Positions 40,182 to 48,899 of a stretch of DNA of 64,000 bases are shown here, piece by piece (the stretch's first letter is position 1; every line of letters starts with the position of its first letter). Under the pieces are notes generated by a model. The model did no database searches, was not told the DNA's origin, and was given only the letters and a program-made list of their open reading frames with translations. The translations under genes and the position numbers were made by a program. The DNA is from Nitrososphaerota archaeon (lineage in GTDB: Archaea; Thermoproteota; Nitrososphaeria; Conexivisphaerales; UBA164), in NCBI GenBank assembly GCA_009903795.1, contig WYER01000033.1, forward strand, positions 1 through 64,000, read 5' to 3'.

Positions 40182-40574
40182 ATGCCCAGAGAAAGCAAGG
40201 AAGACGATCTGATAAGCCTTGTTTATAAGCTTGTAATTGAAAGCGGTGACAAAGGTATTCTTCAGAGTGAACTTTGGAAAAAGTTGAACCTTACTAGCAG
40301 GGATGGATCTAGGATAGCTACAAGGTTAGAAAAAAGAAAGCTGATCAAAAGAGAAAGAGTGTTAGAAGATGGTAGATGGACCTACAGGATAAAACCCCTT
40401 CTTATACCCTTAAGCGTCGAAAGCATAGCAGATGCTCCGTGTATTACGTGTCCCCTGTTTTCAAAATGTTACGATGAAGGAGAAATTTCTCCAAGAACCT
40501 GCACTAAAATAGAAAGGTGGGTAATGTCTGAATATCAACAACACCTTGTTTCGGTAAGGAAAAATGAGACCTGA
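40182..40574 (+). CDS. TFE-beta / RPC39(RPC34)-like wHTH protein with C-terminal Cys cluster
   Basis: ORF; wHTH plus CITCPLFSKCYDEGEISPRTC, as in crenarchaeal/thaumarchaeal TFE-beta. Confidence 0.8.
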   Translation: MPRESKEDDLISLVYKLVIESGDKGILQSELWKKLNLTSRDGSRIATRLEKRKLIKRERVLEDGRWTYRIKPLLIPLSVESIADAPCITCPLFSKCYDEGEISPRTCTKIERWVMSEYQQHLVSVRKNET

Positions 40575-41148
40575 AGACGCAAAGAGGGATCATTACCGAA
40601 AGATGGCCAAAAGGGCCGGTTATGTTAGTAGGGCAGCATTTAAAATAATAGAATTAAATAAAAAGTATGGAATATTTAAAACCGGTCAAAGGGTTCTCGA
40701 TCTAGGGGCTTCTCCTGGTGGATGGTCTCAAGTTGTTTCAAAACTCGTTGGGCCTGAAGGGGAAGTTTATGCTGTAGATAAAAGACCCCTTAAAATCGAG
40801 TTAGAAAACGTTAAGTTTTTACAAATAGATATATTAAACGATAGAATTGATCTAAGCAACTTTGACGTAGTCATCTCTGACCTTGCTCCGAACGTTTCAG
40901 GAGTTTGGGAGCATGATCAGTACGTACAGATACAGCTAGCTAAAAGAGCGTTAGAAATAGCGGAGTCAACCTTAAGAAGAGGGGGTAACTTTGTTTGCAA
41001 GATCTTTGACGGCGAAGGTGTAAACGATATTGTAAATAGAGCCAGAAAGGAGTTTGGATTCGTAAAGCTTACAAAACCTAAAGCAAGCCGAAAAGAAAGC
41101 AGCGAACTTTATCTTGTTTGTAAAAATTATTTAAGGGGGAGTTCCTAA
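40564..41148 (+). CDS. rlmE: RlmE/FtsJ-like rRNA 2'-O-methyltransferase
   Basis: ORF; RVLDLGASPGGWSQVVSKLVG, VISDLAPNVSG. Confidence 0.93.
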   Translation: MRPEDAKRDHYRKMAKRAGYVSRAAFKIIELNKKYGIFKTGQRVLDLGASPGGWSQVVSKLVGPEGEVYAVDKRPLKIELENVKFLQIDILNDRIDLSNFDVVISDLAPNVSGVWEHDQYVQIQLAKRALEIAESTLRRGGNFVCKIFDGEGVNDIVNRARKEFGFVKLTKPKASRKESSELYLVCKNYLRGSS

Positions 41149-41160
41149 ACATATAGCTAT

Positions 41161-42492
41161 ATGGACGAGTATGAGTTTGCAAAAGAAAAATACGAAAAAG
41201 TGTTTGAATTATTAGAAGAACACCATAGATGGTTTTCTGAGGCTTTAACTCTTATAGCGTCAGAAAACGTTCCAAGTGAAGCTGTCAAAGAAGCAATTAT
41301 TACCGATTTTATGTCAAGGTATGCTGAAGGCTGGCCAGGTGACAGAGTTTATGCAGGATGTAAATACATAGATCAGGTAGAGCTTACAGCAATCGAGCTT
41401 GGCAAAAAGCTATTTGAAGCAGAACATGTAGATGTTAGGCCCATAGCAGGTGTTACTGCAAACCTTTCTGTTTACACAGCTTTTACGGAGCCCGGTGATA
41501 CAATAGTATCTTTGGCGATACCTAATGGAGGTCATATAACTTACGGCAAAAAAGAACTGGGTGGAACTGCAGGAGCTGTAAGAGGGCTTAACGTTGAAAA
41601 CTTTCCTTTTGATCCTGAAGAGATGAACATAGACGTAGATAAGACTAAAACTATGATTGAAAAGTTGAAAAGCGCTGGGAAAAAGCCAAAAATGGTTGTA
41701 TTTGGAGGCTCACTTTTCTTATTTCCGCATCCAATAAAAGACCTCGCGCCATATTTAAAATCAGAAGGCATATTTATAATGTACGATGGAGCACATGTGC
41801 TCGGGCTTATAGCAGGTGGCGAATTTCAACAACCCCTTAAAGAGGGAGCAGACGTTATGACAGGAAGCACGCACAAAACTTTACCAGGCCCTCAAGGAGG
41901 GGTAATAGCGAGTTTTGAAATATATGCAGAAAAATTGAAGAACGCAGTATTTCCTAGCAACGTATCTAACCATCATTTACATCACGTTGCGGGAAAAGCC
42001 ATAGCTTTCGCTGAAATGTTGGCTTTTGGGAAACAATACGCTAAAGATGTTATTAGAAATGCTCAAAAATTAGCAGAAGCGCTAGCAGAAAAGGGGTTTA
42101 AAGTGCTTGGCGAGAAACATGGATACACAAAATCTCATCAAGTAGTTATAGATGTATGGGATTTCGGCGGTGGAGGAGTTGTTGAGAAAGAACTTGAAGA
42201 AGCTAACATAATAGTAAATAGAAACCTGATTCCAGGGGATATTAAATCAGGAAGACATTTTAAGAACCCAGGCGGGATAAGAATGGGCGTTCAAGAAATA
42301 ACTAGGCTTGGAATGGGGCCTTCTGAAATGGAAGAAATAGCAGAATTGCTTTACAGAGTTATAGTAAAGAAAGAGGATAAAGCCGAAATTAAGAAAAGGA
42401 TAAAAGAGCTCAAAACGCAATTCCCAAAAGTCAAGTATGCATTTGAAAGCAAAAGAGACGCATATGAATATATAAAAATAAGGTTAAAATAA
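41161..42492 (+). CDS. glyA: Serine hydroxymethyltransferase
   Basis: ORF; MTGSTHKTLPGPQGG PLP site. Confidence 0.95.
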   Translation: MDEYEFAKEKYEKVFELLEEHHRWFSEALTLIASENVPSEAVKEAIITDFMSRYAEGWPGDRVYAGCKYIDQVELTAIELGKKLFEAEHVDVRPIAGVTANLSVYTAFTEPGDTIVSLAIPNGGHITYGKKELGGTAGAVRGLNVENFPFDPEEMNIDVDKTKTMIEKLKSAGKKPKMVVFGGSLFLFPHPIKDLAPYLKSEGIFIMYDGAHVLGLIAGGEFQQPLKEGADVMTGSTHKTLPGPQGGVIASFEIYAEKLKNAVFPSNVSNHHLHHVAGKAIAFAEMLAFGKQYAKDVIRNAQKLAEALAEKGFKVLGEKHGYTKSHQVVIDVWDFGGGGVVEKELEEANIIVNRNLIPGDIKSGRHFKNPGGIRMGVQEITRLGMGPSEMEEIAELLYRVIVKKEDKAEIKKRIKELKTQFPKVKYAFESKRDAYEYIKIRLK

Positions 42493-42519
42493 AAAAATAA
42501 ATTAATTAAAATAATAGCG

Positions 42520-42573
42520 ATGATGATCTGGGCTGAGCTCTGAGGTTACTATGAGGAGGAAGCCCGCGTCTGA
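42520..42573 (+). ncRNA. C/D-box sRNA
   Basis: ATGATGA (C), 13-nt guide TCTGGGCTGAGCT, CTGA (D'), TATGAGG (C'-like), GAAGCCCGCGT, CTGA (D); ~54 nt, intergenic. Confidence 0.75.
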
Positions 42574-42671
42574 TTTCTATTTTTCAATGGAAAGTACGGT
42601 TTAAAACTAATTTTTCAGAAGTGTAACTTTTAAGAAAAGGTTATCATTAGTTTATATAACTACTATTAGAC

Positions 42672-43790
42672 TTGAGCACGGTAAGCCCTTGGGGAGATTT
42701 CGGAGTAAAGGACTATTCTAGATTAATACATGAGTTCGGCATAACGCCCTTAAATGAAAGTTTTGAAGAATTGAAAGATAACAAATATTACAGAAGAGGA
42801 ATGCTAGTTGGTCATAGGGATCTTGACAAGTTTCTCTCAGAAGCAAAAGCAGGCAAGAATGTCGCTATACTTTCTGGTATAAAGCCTAGTGGGATATTCC
42901 ATATAGGAAGCATGATAACCGCAGAACAGATGATCTATTTTCAAAAGAAATATTCAAAAACATTTCTTTTTTATTCTATAGCAGATCTTGAAGCTTATGT
43001 GGATAATGGGCAGAGCCTAGATAAAAGCGACGAAATTGCTGTATACAACGTTGCAGACATGCTAGCTCTTGGAATGGATCCAGACAGAGCTATTACTTAT
43101 AAACAATCATCTGCGCTTGCAGTTTCTGATCTCGCTTTCATATTTTCTGATGACGTAACGTTTAACATGCTAGTCGACATATATGGAGAGAGAAAAATTT
43201 CTCTTTATTTTGCGGCTTTAATTCAAGCTGGAGATATATTTTTACCCCAAACTAAGCCGTTCAATGGCCCAAAACCCGTTCTTGTTCCAGTGGGCGCAGA
43301 TCAGGATCCTCATTTAAGGCTAGCCAGAGATTTGGCTACAAAGCACAGGGATGACCTGCATCTAATACCGCCTTCAGCTATATATCATAAACTTGTACGC
43401 TCTTTAACAGGCGAAGAAAAGATGTCAAAGAGGTCTCCGCAATCAATGATAACGCTTTCTGATAAAAAAGAAGATCTAAAACAAAAGATAATGAATGCGT
43501 TCACTGGGGGACGTGCAACGATTAAAGAACAGAAAGAACTTGGAGGAGAGCCGGAAAAATGTCCGGTTTTTGATCTTTATATATATTTTGCAAAAGATGA
43601 TAAGCAAATTAAAGAAGTTTATGATGAATGTAAAAAAGGTATGAGGTTGTGTGGGGAATGCAAAAACGAGGCTTATGAACTTGTTAACAATTTCATAGAA
43701 GAACATCAGGCAAAAAGAAGTAGCGCTATAAATGAAGCTAAGGCTTTGCTGAATAACGGCAATCTATTGGTTCTTAAAAGACCAGTATAA
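42672..43790 (+). CDS. trpS: Tryptophanyl-tRNA synthetase
   Basis: ORF; SGIKPSGIFHIGSM, KMSKRSPQSMI. Confidence 0.95.
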   Translation: MSTVSPWGDFGVKDYSRLIHEFGITPLNESFEELKDNKYYRRGMLVGHRDLDKFLSEAKAGKNVAILSGIKPSGIFHIGSMITAEQMIYFQKKYSKTFLFYSIADLEAYVDNGQSLDKSDEIAVYNVADMLALGMDPDRAITYKQSSALAVSDLAFIFSDDVTFNMLVDIYGERKISLYFAALIQAGDIFLPQTKPFNGPKPVLVPVGADQDPHLRLARDLATKHRDDLHLIPPSAIYHKLVRSLTGEEKMSKRSPQSMITLSDKKEDLKQKIMNAFTGGRATIKEQKELGGEPEKCPVFDLYIYFAKDDKQIKEVYDECKKGMRLCGECKNEAYELVNNFIEEHQAKRSSAINEAKALLNNGNLLVLKRPV

Positions 43791-43878
43791 GCATAATATT
43801 CATTTATAAAGGAAAATTTTGTAAGGCTTTATGTTAAAAGTTAACCTTTATATTGACGCTTTTAAAAGATTCTGAAAG

Positions 43879-45387
43879 ATGGGAGATATAGCATTACATC
43901 CACTAGAAAAGAGGTTTCTTAAATCTCTGCTTAAATTAGGGGAAAGCACGTTAGAACAAATAGCCAAAGATGCAGGGCTTTCTTTAGATCAAGCAAGAAG
44001 AGTTGTAGAATGGCTTAGGGAAAAAAAGCTTGTAGAAGTTAAGGTAAATGAAAGACAAATAGTAATGCTTGACGAAAACGGGAAAAAGGCCATAACAGAA
44101 GGTACTCCAGAAATCAAACTTTTAAACGAGGCTATAAAAAGAGGAAAATTAAGCCTTGAAGAAGCAAAAAAACTTTTAGGTAATGAAGCAGGGGTTGCGC
44201 TTGGAATCGCAATAAAAAAGAACCTTATAAAAATTTCTCAGGACACGATTATCCCACTAACAGATAAGCCTTTAAAGACAACCGATATTTACCATGTTTT
44301 GGCCAGAATTTTAAACGAAACAGTTTTTGTTGAAAATTTAAACAAAGAAGAGATTAGTGAGCTAGAAGAGCTTAAAAAGAGACCTAAATTCGTTAAATTT
44401 TTAACAGAAAAAGAAACGAGGGTCAAGATAGCAGAAGGTGTAAGTATAGATCCAAAAATGTTAGAAAGCGAAGAAATAACAACGCTTTCATCAAGCATTT
44501 TAGCAAGCGGTAAATGGAAAGAGTTAAAGTTTTCAGATATAGATCTTTCGCAGCCAGTTCCTTCAGTATTTCCTGCAAGGATACATCCTTTGTCTGAGCT
44601 TATAAATCTTATAAAGGAAATTATGGAGAGCCTTGGTTTTATGGAGATTGAAGGTCCCGTCATAAGATCTTCGTTTTGGAACTTTGACGTTCTATTTACT
44701 CCTCAGGATCATCCCGCTAGGGACATGCATGACACGTTTTACATAAAGAACGTTAAACTTGAAGAAACTGATAAGGATCTTGTAAATAGAGTTAAAAACG
44801 TTCACGAAAATGGATGGACAACAGGTTCTACGGGTTGGGGATACGTCTGGGATCAAAACGCTGCTTGGAAGGCGCTTTTAAGGACACATACAACAACCGT
44901 TACTGCAGAGGCCATATACAAAGGAATGAAAGGTAGAATCTTTACTGTTGGTAGAGTGTTTAGAAACGAAAAACCAGATTTTAAACACCTCGTTGAGCTT
45001 CATCAGCTTGACGCAATAGTTATTGAAGAAGAAGCAAGCATAAGGAAACTCATGGGTTTCCTTACGGTCTTTTATAAAAAGCTAGGATTTGAAAAAGTAA
45101 AGTTTTGGCCTACTTTCTTTCCTTACACGGAACCTTCTATGCAATCGATGATTTATTCTGAAAAGCTTAAAGACTGGATAGAACTTTGCGGAATGGGAAT
45201 TTTCAGACCAGAAGTAACCAAACCGTTGGGATATGATGGTCCTGTGTTGGCATGGGGTATGGGTTTAGAAAGGCTTGCTATGCTTATTTACGATGTAGAA
45301 AACATAAGGGATTTTTATGATAACAGGCTTAGTTTCTTAAGAAATTACAAAAGTATAAACCTTAAGCTTAAAGGGCCAATTCTTTAA
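43879..45387 (+). CDS. pheS: Phenylalanyl-tRNA synthetase alpha subunit
   Basis: ORF; N-terminal wHTH, FTPQDHPARDMHDTFY, FFPYTEPSMQSMIY. Confidence 0.95.
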   Translation: MGDIALHPLEKRFLKSLLKLGESTLEQIAKDAGLSLDQARRVVEWLREKKLVEVKVNERQIVMLDENGKKAITEGTPEIKLLNEAIKRGKLSLEEAKKLLGNEAGVALGIAIKKNLIKISQDTIIPLTDKPLKTTDIYHVLARILNETVFVENLNKEEISELEELKKRPKFVKFLTEKETRVKIAEGVSIDPKMLESEEITTLSSSILASGKWKELKFSDIDLSQPVPSVFPARIHPLSELINLIKEIMESLGFMEIEGPVIRSSFWNFDVLFTPQDHPARDMHDTFYIKNVKLEETDKDLVNRVKNVHENGWTTGSTGWGYVWDQNAAWKALLRTHTTTVTAEAIYKGMKGRIFTVGRVFRNEKPDFKHLVELHQLDAIVIEEEASIRKLMGFLTVFYKKLGFEKVKFWPTFFPYTEPSMQSMIYSEKLKDWIELCGMGIFRPEVTKPLGYDGPVLAWGMGLERLAMLIYDVENIRDFYDNRLSFLRNYKSINLKLKGPIL

Positions 45388-45391
45388 TTAT

Positions 45392-46498
45392 TTATGTAAA
45401 ATCAGAATGCATCATTTTCATATCCGTCTCGCTTATGTTTTCTTTTTCAGCAACATAATGTATAAAGCTCTCTAAGAAAAACAGGGTTCTTAGCTCAAAG
45501 ACAGAGTAGGTTGGATCTTGTGGAAAATAACTGCTCCTGAGGCCTTTGAGCTTAACTATCTGTCTCCCTGGAATTGTCAGAGTAAGGTCAGAAACTTTTG
45601 AAAGCCTTGAATCCTGAAAAGATGTCACGACAGCAACCTTGGCTCCCTTATTTTTTGCTTTTTCTGCCAAGTTAGCAAAAAATTCAGAAGCCGATCCGGA
45701 AATTATAAATACGAGGTCGTCCCGTCTTACGGCAATGCTTCCTTTATCAAGCCAAAAATAAACTAGCCTTTCAGCATTACCTTTAGAAAGGTGTCTTAGT
45801 CTTGTAGAGAAAAATTTTCCAACTATTCCACTAAGTCCTTCTCCTAAAACAGTTGTCTTTTGTTTTGCATATTCTGACGCCTTTGGTAAAATTTCATAAA
45901 GCAGTTCATAATAATCTGATGGCGGCTCAAACTCCTTTATCAATGATACTAGCTTTCTGTATGATTCGATTAGCTCTTGCCCTCTTATATACGATATAAC
46001 TGATAAGAGGAATAACAAAGATCTTAACTCGAAAAGCGTTCCGAGAGGAGTTAAAGGTGTCTTTGAAGTTCCAAGAAGGTTATCTACAAAATAATCAGAT
46101 TCTTTCCACTTTCTAGCTCCTGGGATCAAGATTATTTTATCTGAAATTGCTGCAAGAGGACTAGCTTGGTCGCTAGTTAAAGAAATTATAAAAGATCCAC
46201 CTTCTTTTGCTACTTTAGCCACTTCTACCGTATATTGTGTAGATCCGCTTCCGGATATTGCAACAAGCAAATCACATGGCCCAAATATATATGGAACATC
46301 ATTTGGACCAAAAGTTTGATCCACACCTATATTTCTCAAAAATTTGGCAAACGCATCAGCTACGTCTCCTGATCTTCCGGTTCCAAAAACTATAACTCTT
46401 TTTGAATTTGTTATCCTGCCGATGATCCATTGTAGATCTTCATCTGGTTCATATGCAGAGACAGTCTCAACCAACCTTTTATAGCTCACGACATACAC
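45392..46498 (-). CDS. Tandem SIS-domain protein (6-phospho-3-hexuloisomerase-like duplication)
   Basis: ORF; two copies of PHI-like pattern (GTGRSGDVADAFAKFLRNIG...SGSGST...TPLGTLFELR and GEGLSGIVGKFFSTRLRHL...SGSASEF...YSVFELR). Confidence 0.78.
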   Translation of the reverse strand: MYVVSYKRLVETVSAYEPDEDLQWIIGRITNSKRVIVFGTGRSGDVADAFAKFLRNIGVDQTFGPNDVPYIFGPCDLLVAISGSGSTQYTVEVAKVAKEGGSFIISLTSDQASPLAAISDKIILIPGARKWKESDYFVDNLLGTSKTPLTPLGTLFELRSLLFLLSVISYIRGQELIESYRKLVSLIKEFEPPSDYYELLYEILPKASEYAKQKTTVLGEGLSGIVGKFFSTRLRHLSKGNAERLVYFWLDKGSIAVRRDDLVFIISGSASEFFANLAEKAKNKGAKVAVVTSFQDSRLSKVSDLTLTIPGRQIVKLKGLRSSYFPQDPTYSVFELRTLFFLESFIHYVAEKENISETDMKMMHSDFT

Positions 46499-46627
46499 TC
46501 AAATGTTCTTAAATATAAATTAAGCTAAATCTTGGACTTTTTATTATCAAAAAGATTAAAATCAAAGAGTTTTGATTTGCTAATAATGCCGGCTAGTTTA
46601 TGTACTTAATACGCATCAAAAAAACAC

Positions 46628-47323
46628 TCAATAAAGAGCAAAATACAATTTTCTCCAAATAAAAACATCAATGTGAAGCTGGTCTATTCCGGATTTTTTT
46701 GAAATCTCTCTCCAGGCTTTAAGAGCGCAGTTAACTTTCATTTGTCCTTTTATAAGTTTCAAGCTCTTTGTAACTTTTAATACTCTGTTATCTAAGGGGA
46801 TAGGTATTTGATCTGGAACCATAGCATGAATACCTTCTGTTATTAATCCATAATGAAACATTTTACACGCAAAAGAGATTGTTTTCTGATAGGGGGTTCC
46901 ATAAATTTTCAAAAGATCTTCGTAAAGTTTTCCTAGATCTTTTTTGTAGTTTTCTAGATTTAATGATAAAACTTCTTCTCTATCTTTTAGAAGATAAAGC
47001 CTTTTTAATTTAGCGTTCCTTGAAAGTTCTCTATTTTTAAGTATAAACTCCTCTATGCTTCTATATGGGTCTGAACGCTTTATTTCAAATTCTGAAAGCG
47101 ATTTCCAATATATTTCACCACTGGTTTTAAGCCGATAAGCGATCACGCTTGCGGCAATTATAAATTTATAAAAACATTTTTCATCGCATTTAAGTCTAAT
47201 CCTTTTTAACGCTTCTAACTGAGGATCCTTAAGTTCAAGCTCATAATAATAATTGGCTCCTAATGACTTTAAAAAATAAGATATTAAATTTGCATTTTCG
47301 TTATCTACTTTACATTTTTCCAT
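46628..47323 (-). CDS. AGOG-type 8-oxoguanine DNA glycosylase/AP lyase
   Basis: ORF; PYQKTISFACKMFHYG with Lys and VPDQIPIPLDNRVLKVT with Asp, C-terminal LHIDVFIW. Confidence 0.75.
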   Translation of the reverse strand: MEKCKVDNENANLISYFLKSLGANYYYELELKDPQLEALKRIRLKCDEKCFYKFIIAASVIAYRLKTSGEIYWKSLSEFEIKRSDPYRSIEEFILKNRELSRNAKLKRLYLLKDREEVLSLNLENYKKDLGKLYEDLLKIYGTPYQKTISFACKMFHYGLITEGIHAMVPDQIPIPLDNRVLKVTKSLKLIKGQMKVNCALKAWREISKKSGIDQLHIDVFIWRKLYFALY

Positions 47324-47324
47324 T

Positions 47325-48857
47325 TTAATATGTTGGATAAACTTTAAGCAGCATACCTTCTACAAGTACAGGCAATTTCCTTTCAGCTATAGTTATAGCA
47401 TCGGAAAGTTTGGAACTTCTTTCTGCATATATCTCTAAAAGCGGATCGTTCTTGTTGACTTTATACCCTTGTTTTTGATAAAGAACAACACCTGCTCCTT
47501 TATCGAGAGGCGCTCCGGCTGCTCTTGCGATCTCAACTATAGCTTCATTATCAACAGCGGTTACATAGCCATCTGATTCAGCCTTTATTATATGTCTATA
47601 GCTTCCAACAGGAAGGTCGTCAGGTTTCACGTTCGGGTTTCCTCCTTGTGCTTCGATTATTTCTTTCATTTTTTGGTAAGTTTTACCTTTCATTATCATA
47701 TCCATAGCCGCTTCATATCCTTGTCCTTTTTGGACAACGCCAGTAGCTTCTAGAAGTATTCCTGCAAGAGAAGCTGATTTTGAAAGTAAACTCATGCTTG
47801 CCTGTGAGGGATTTATCAAAGCTGATAACGCTTCTCTTGCTTCAAGAGCTGGGCCTACAGCTCTTCCTATAGGTTGACCTCCATAGGTTATTCCTGATCT
47901 AACGCTGACTCCAAGGCTTTTTCCAAGTTCGTAAAAATCTTTCGCAAGTCTTTCAGCTTCTGAAATATCGTTAAGCTTTGTTCCTTTTCCAACAGGCAGA
48001 TCTAGGGCTATCACCTTTGCTCCAACAGCTAGCTTTTTTGCAAGAACGCTCGCCATCATTAATCCTCTAGGGTTTATCCTTAATGGGTTCTCGATCTTAA
48101 TTAGATAGTCATCAGCTGGAGCAAGGTTTAAAGTGCCTCCCCATACTATGCAGCCGTGTGTCTTTGTAACTATTGATTTTATTTCGTTTAATGTGAACTT
48201 GACGTTTGCAAGTACAGACATGGTATCGGCAGTGCCTGACGGGCTAGTTATCGCGCTGCTGCTCGTTTTTGGTATATAAAGATCAGTCAAAGCAACCGTA
48301 GGAACTATTAACAAAGTGACTTTGTTTCCAGGCACGCCCCCAATCGAATGCTTATCTACAGTAAAGCCAGGAAGATCCAATCTTTCACCGCTTTCAAGCA
48401 TTGCAAGAGTAAGCGTTTTTATTTCTTCAAGGTCCAATCCAACATAGTTTATTGCGAATATAAACTCTGCTATTTCGAGATCGCTAAGCTCATTGTCAAC
48501 AAGATCTTTAATGATTTCCTTTATCTCGTTTTCTGAAAGCTTTTCTCCTTTAACTTTTTTTCTTATATATTCAACTGCAAGAGGTGTCTGCTCGTACTGC
48601 ACGTTGATATTATCGCCATCTTTTATGCCCAAAGCTTCTGAAAGGTCTTCGTATATGCCGATTATTCCTTTGGGCACCAAACTCTTTGTGGTTTCAACTA
48701 TACAAGTGGATGATTTTGAGTCAGAAATAACCTTCACTCTGTCGTTAAGTTCTATTCCAATCTTTTGTGCATCATCCTCGTTGATTATTACGGATCTTTT
48801 ACCGGCTTTTACATCTATAATTTTGGCTTTAAGTTCCACGTTAAAAAACAATATCAA
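47325..48857 (-). CDS. deoA: AMP phosphorylase (archaeal DeoA)
   Basis: ORF; DKHSIGGVPGNKVTLLIVPTVA, KTSSSAITSPSGTADTMSVLA. Confidence 0.94.
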   Translation of the reverse strand: MILFFNVELKAKIIDVKAGKRSVIINEDDAQKIGIELNDRVKVISDSKSSTCIVETTKSLVPKGIIGIYEDLSEALGIKDGDNINVQYEQTPLAVEYIRKKVKGEKLSENEIKEIIKDLVDNELSDLEIAEFIFAINYVGLDLEEIKTLTLAMLESGERLDLPGFTVDKHSIGGVPGNKVTLLIVPTVALTDLYIPKTSSSAITSPSGTADTMSVLANVKFTLNEIKSIVTKTHGCIVWGGTLNLAPADDYLIKIENPLRINPRGLMMASVLAKKLAVGAKVIALDLPVGKGTKLNDISEAERLAKDFYELGKSLGVSVRSGITYGGQPIGRAVGPALEAREALSALINPSQASMSLLSKSASLAGILLEATGVVQKGQGYEAAMDMIMKGKTYQKMKEIIEAQGGNPNVKPDDLPVGSYRHIIKAESDGYVTAVDNEAIVEIARAAGAPLDKGAGVVLYQKQGYKVNKNDPLLEIYAERSSKLSDAITIAERKLPVLVEGMLLKVYPTY

Positions 48858-48899
48858 CGATAATATTAAAGCTTTAATCTTAAAACATTAAGCGTTATT

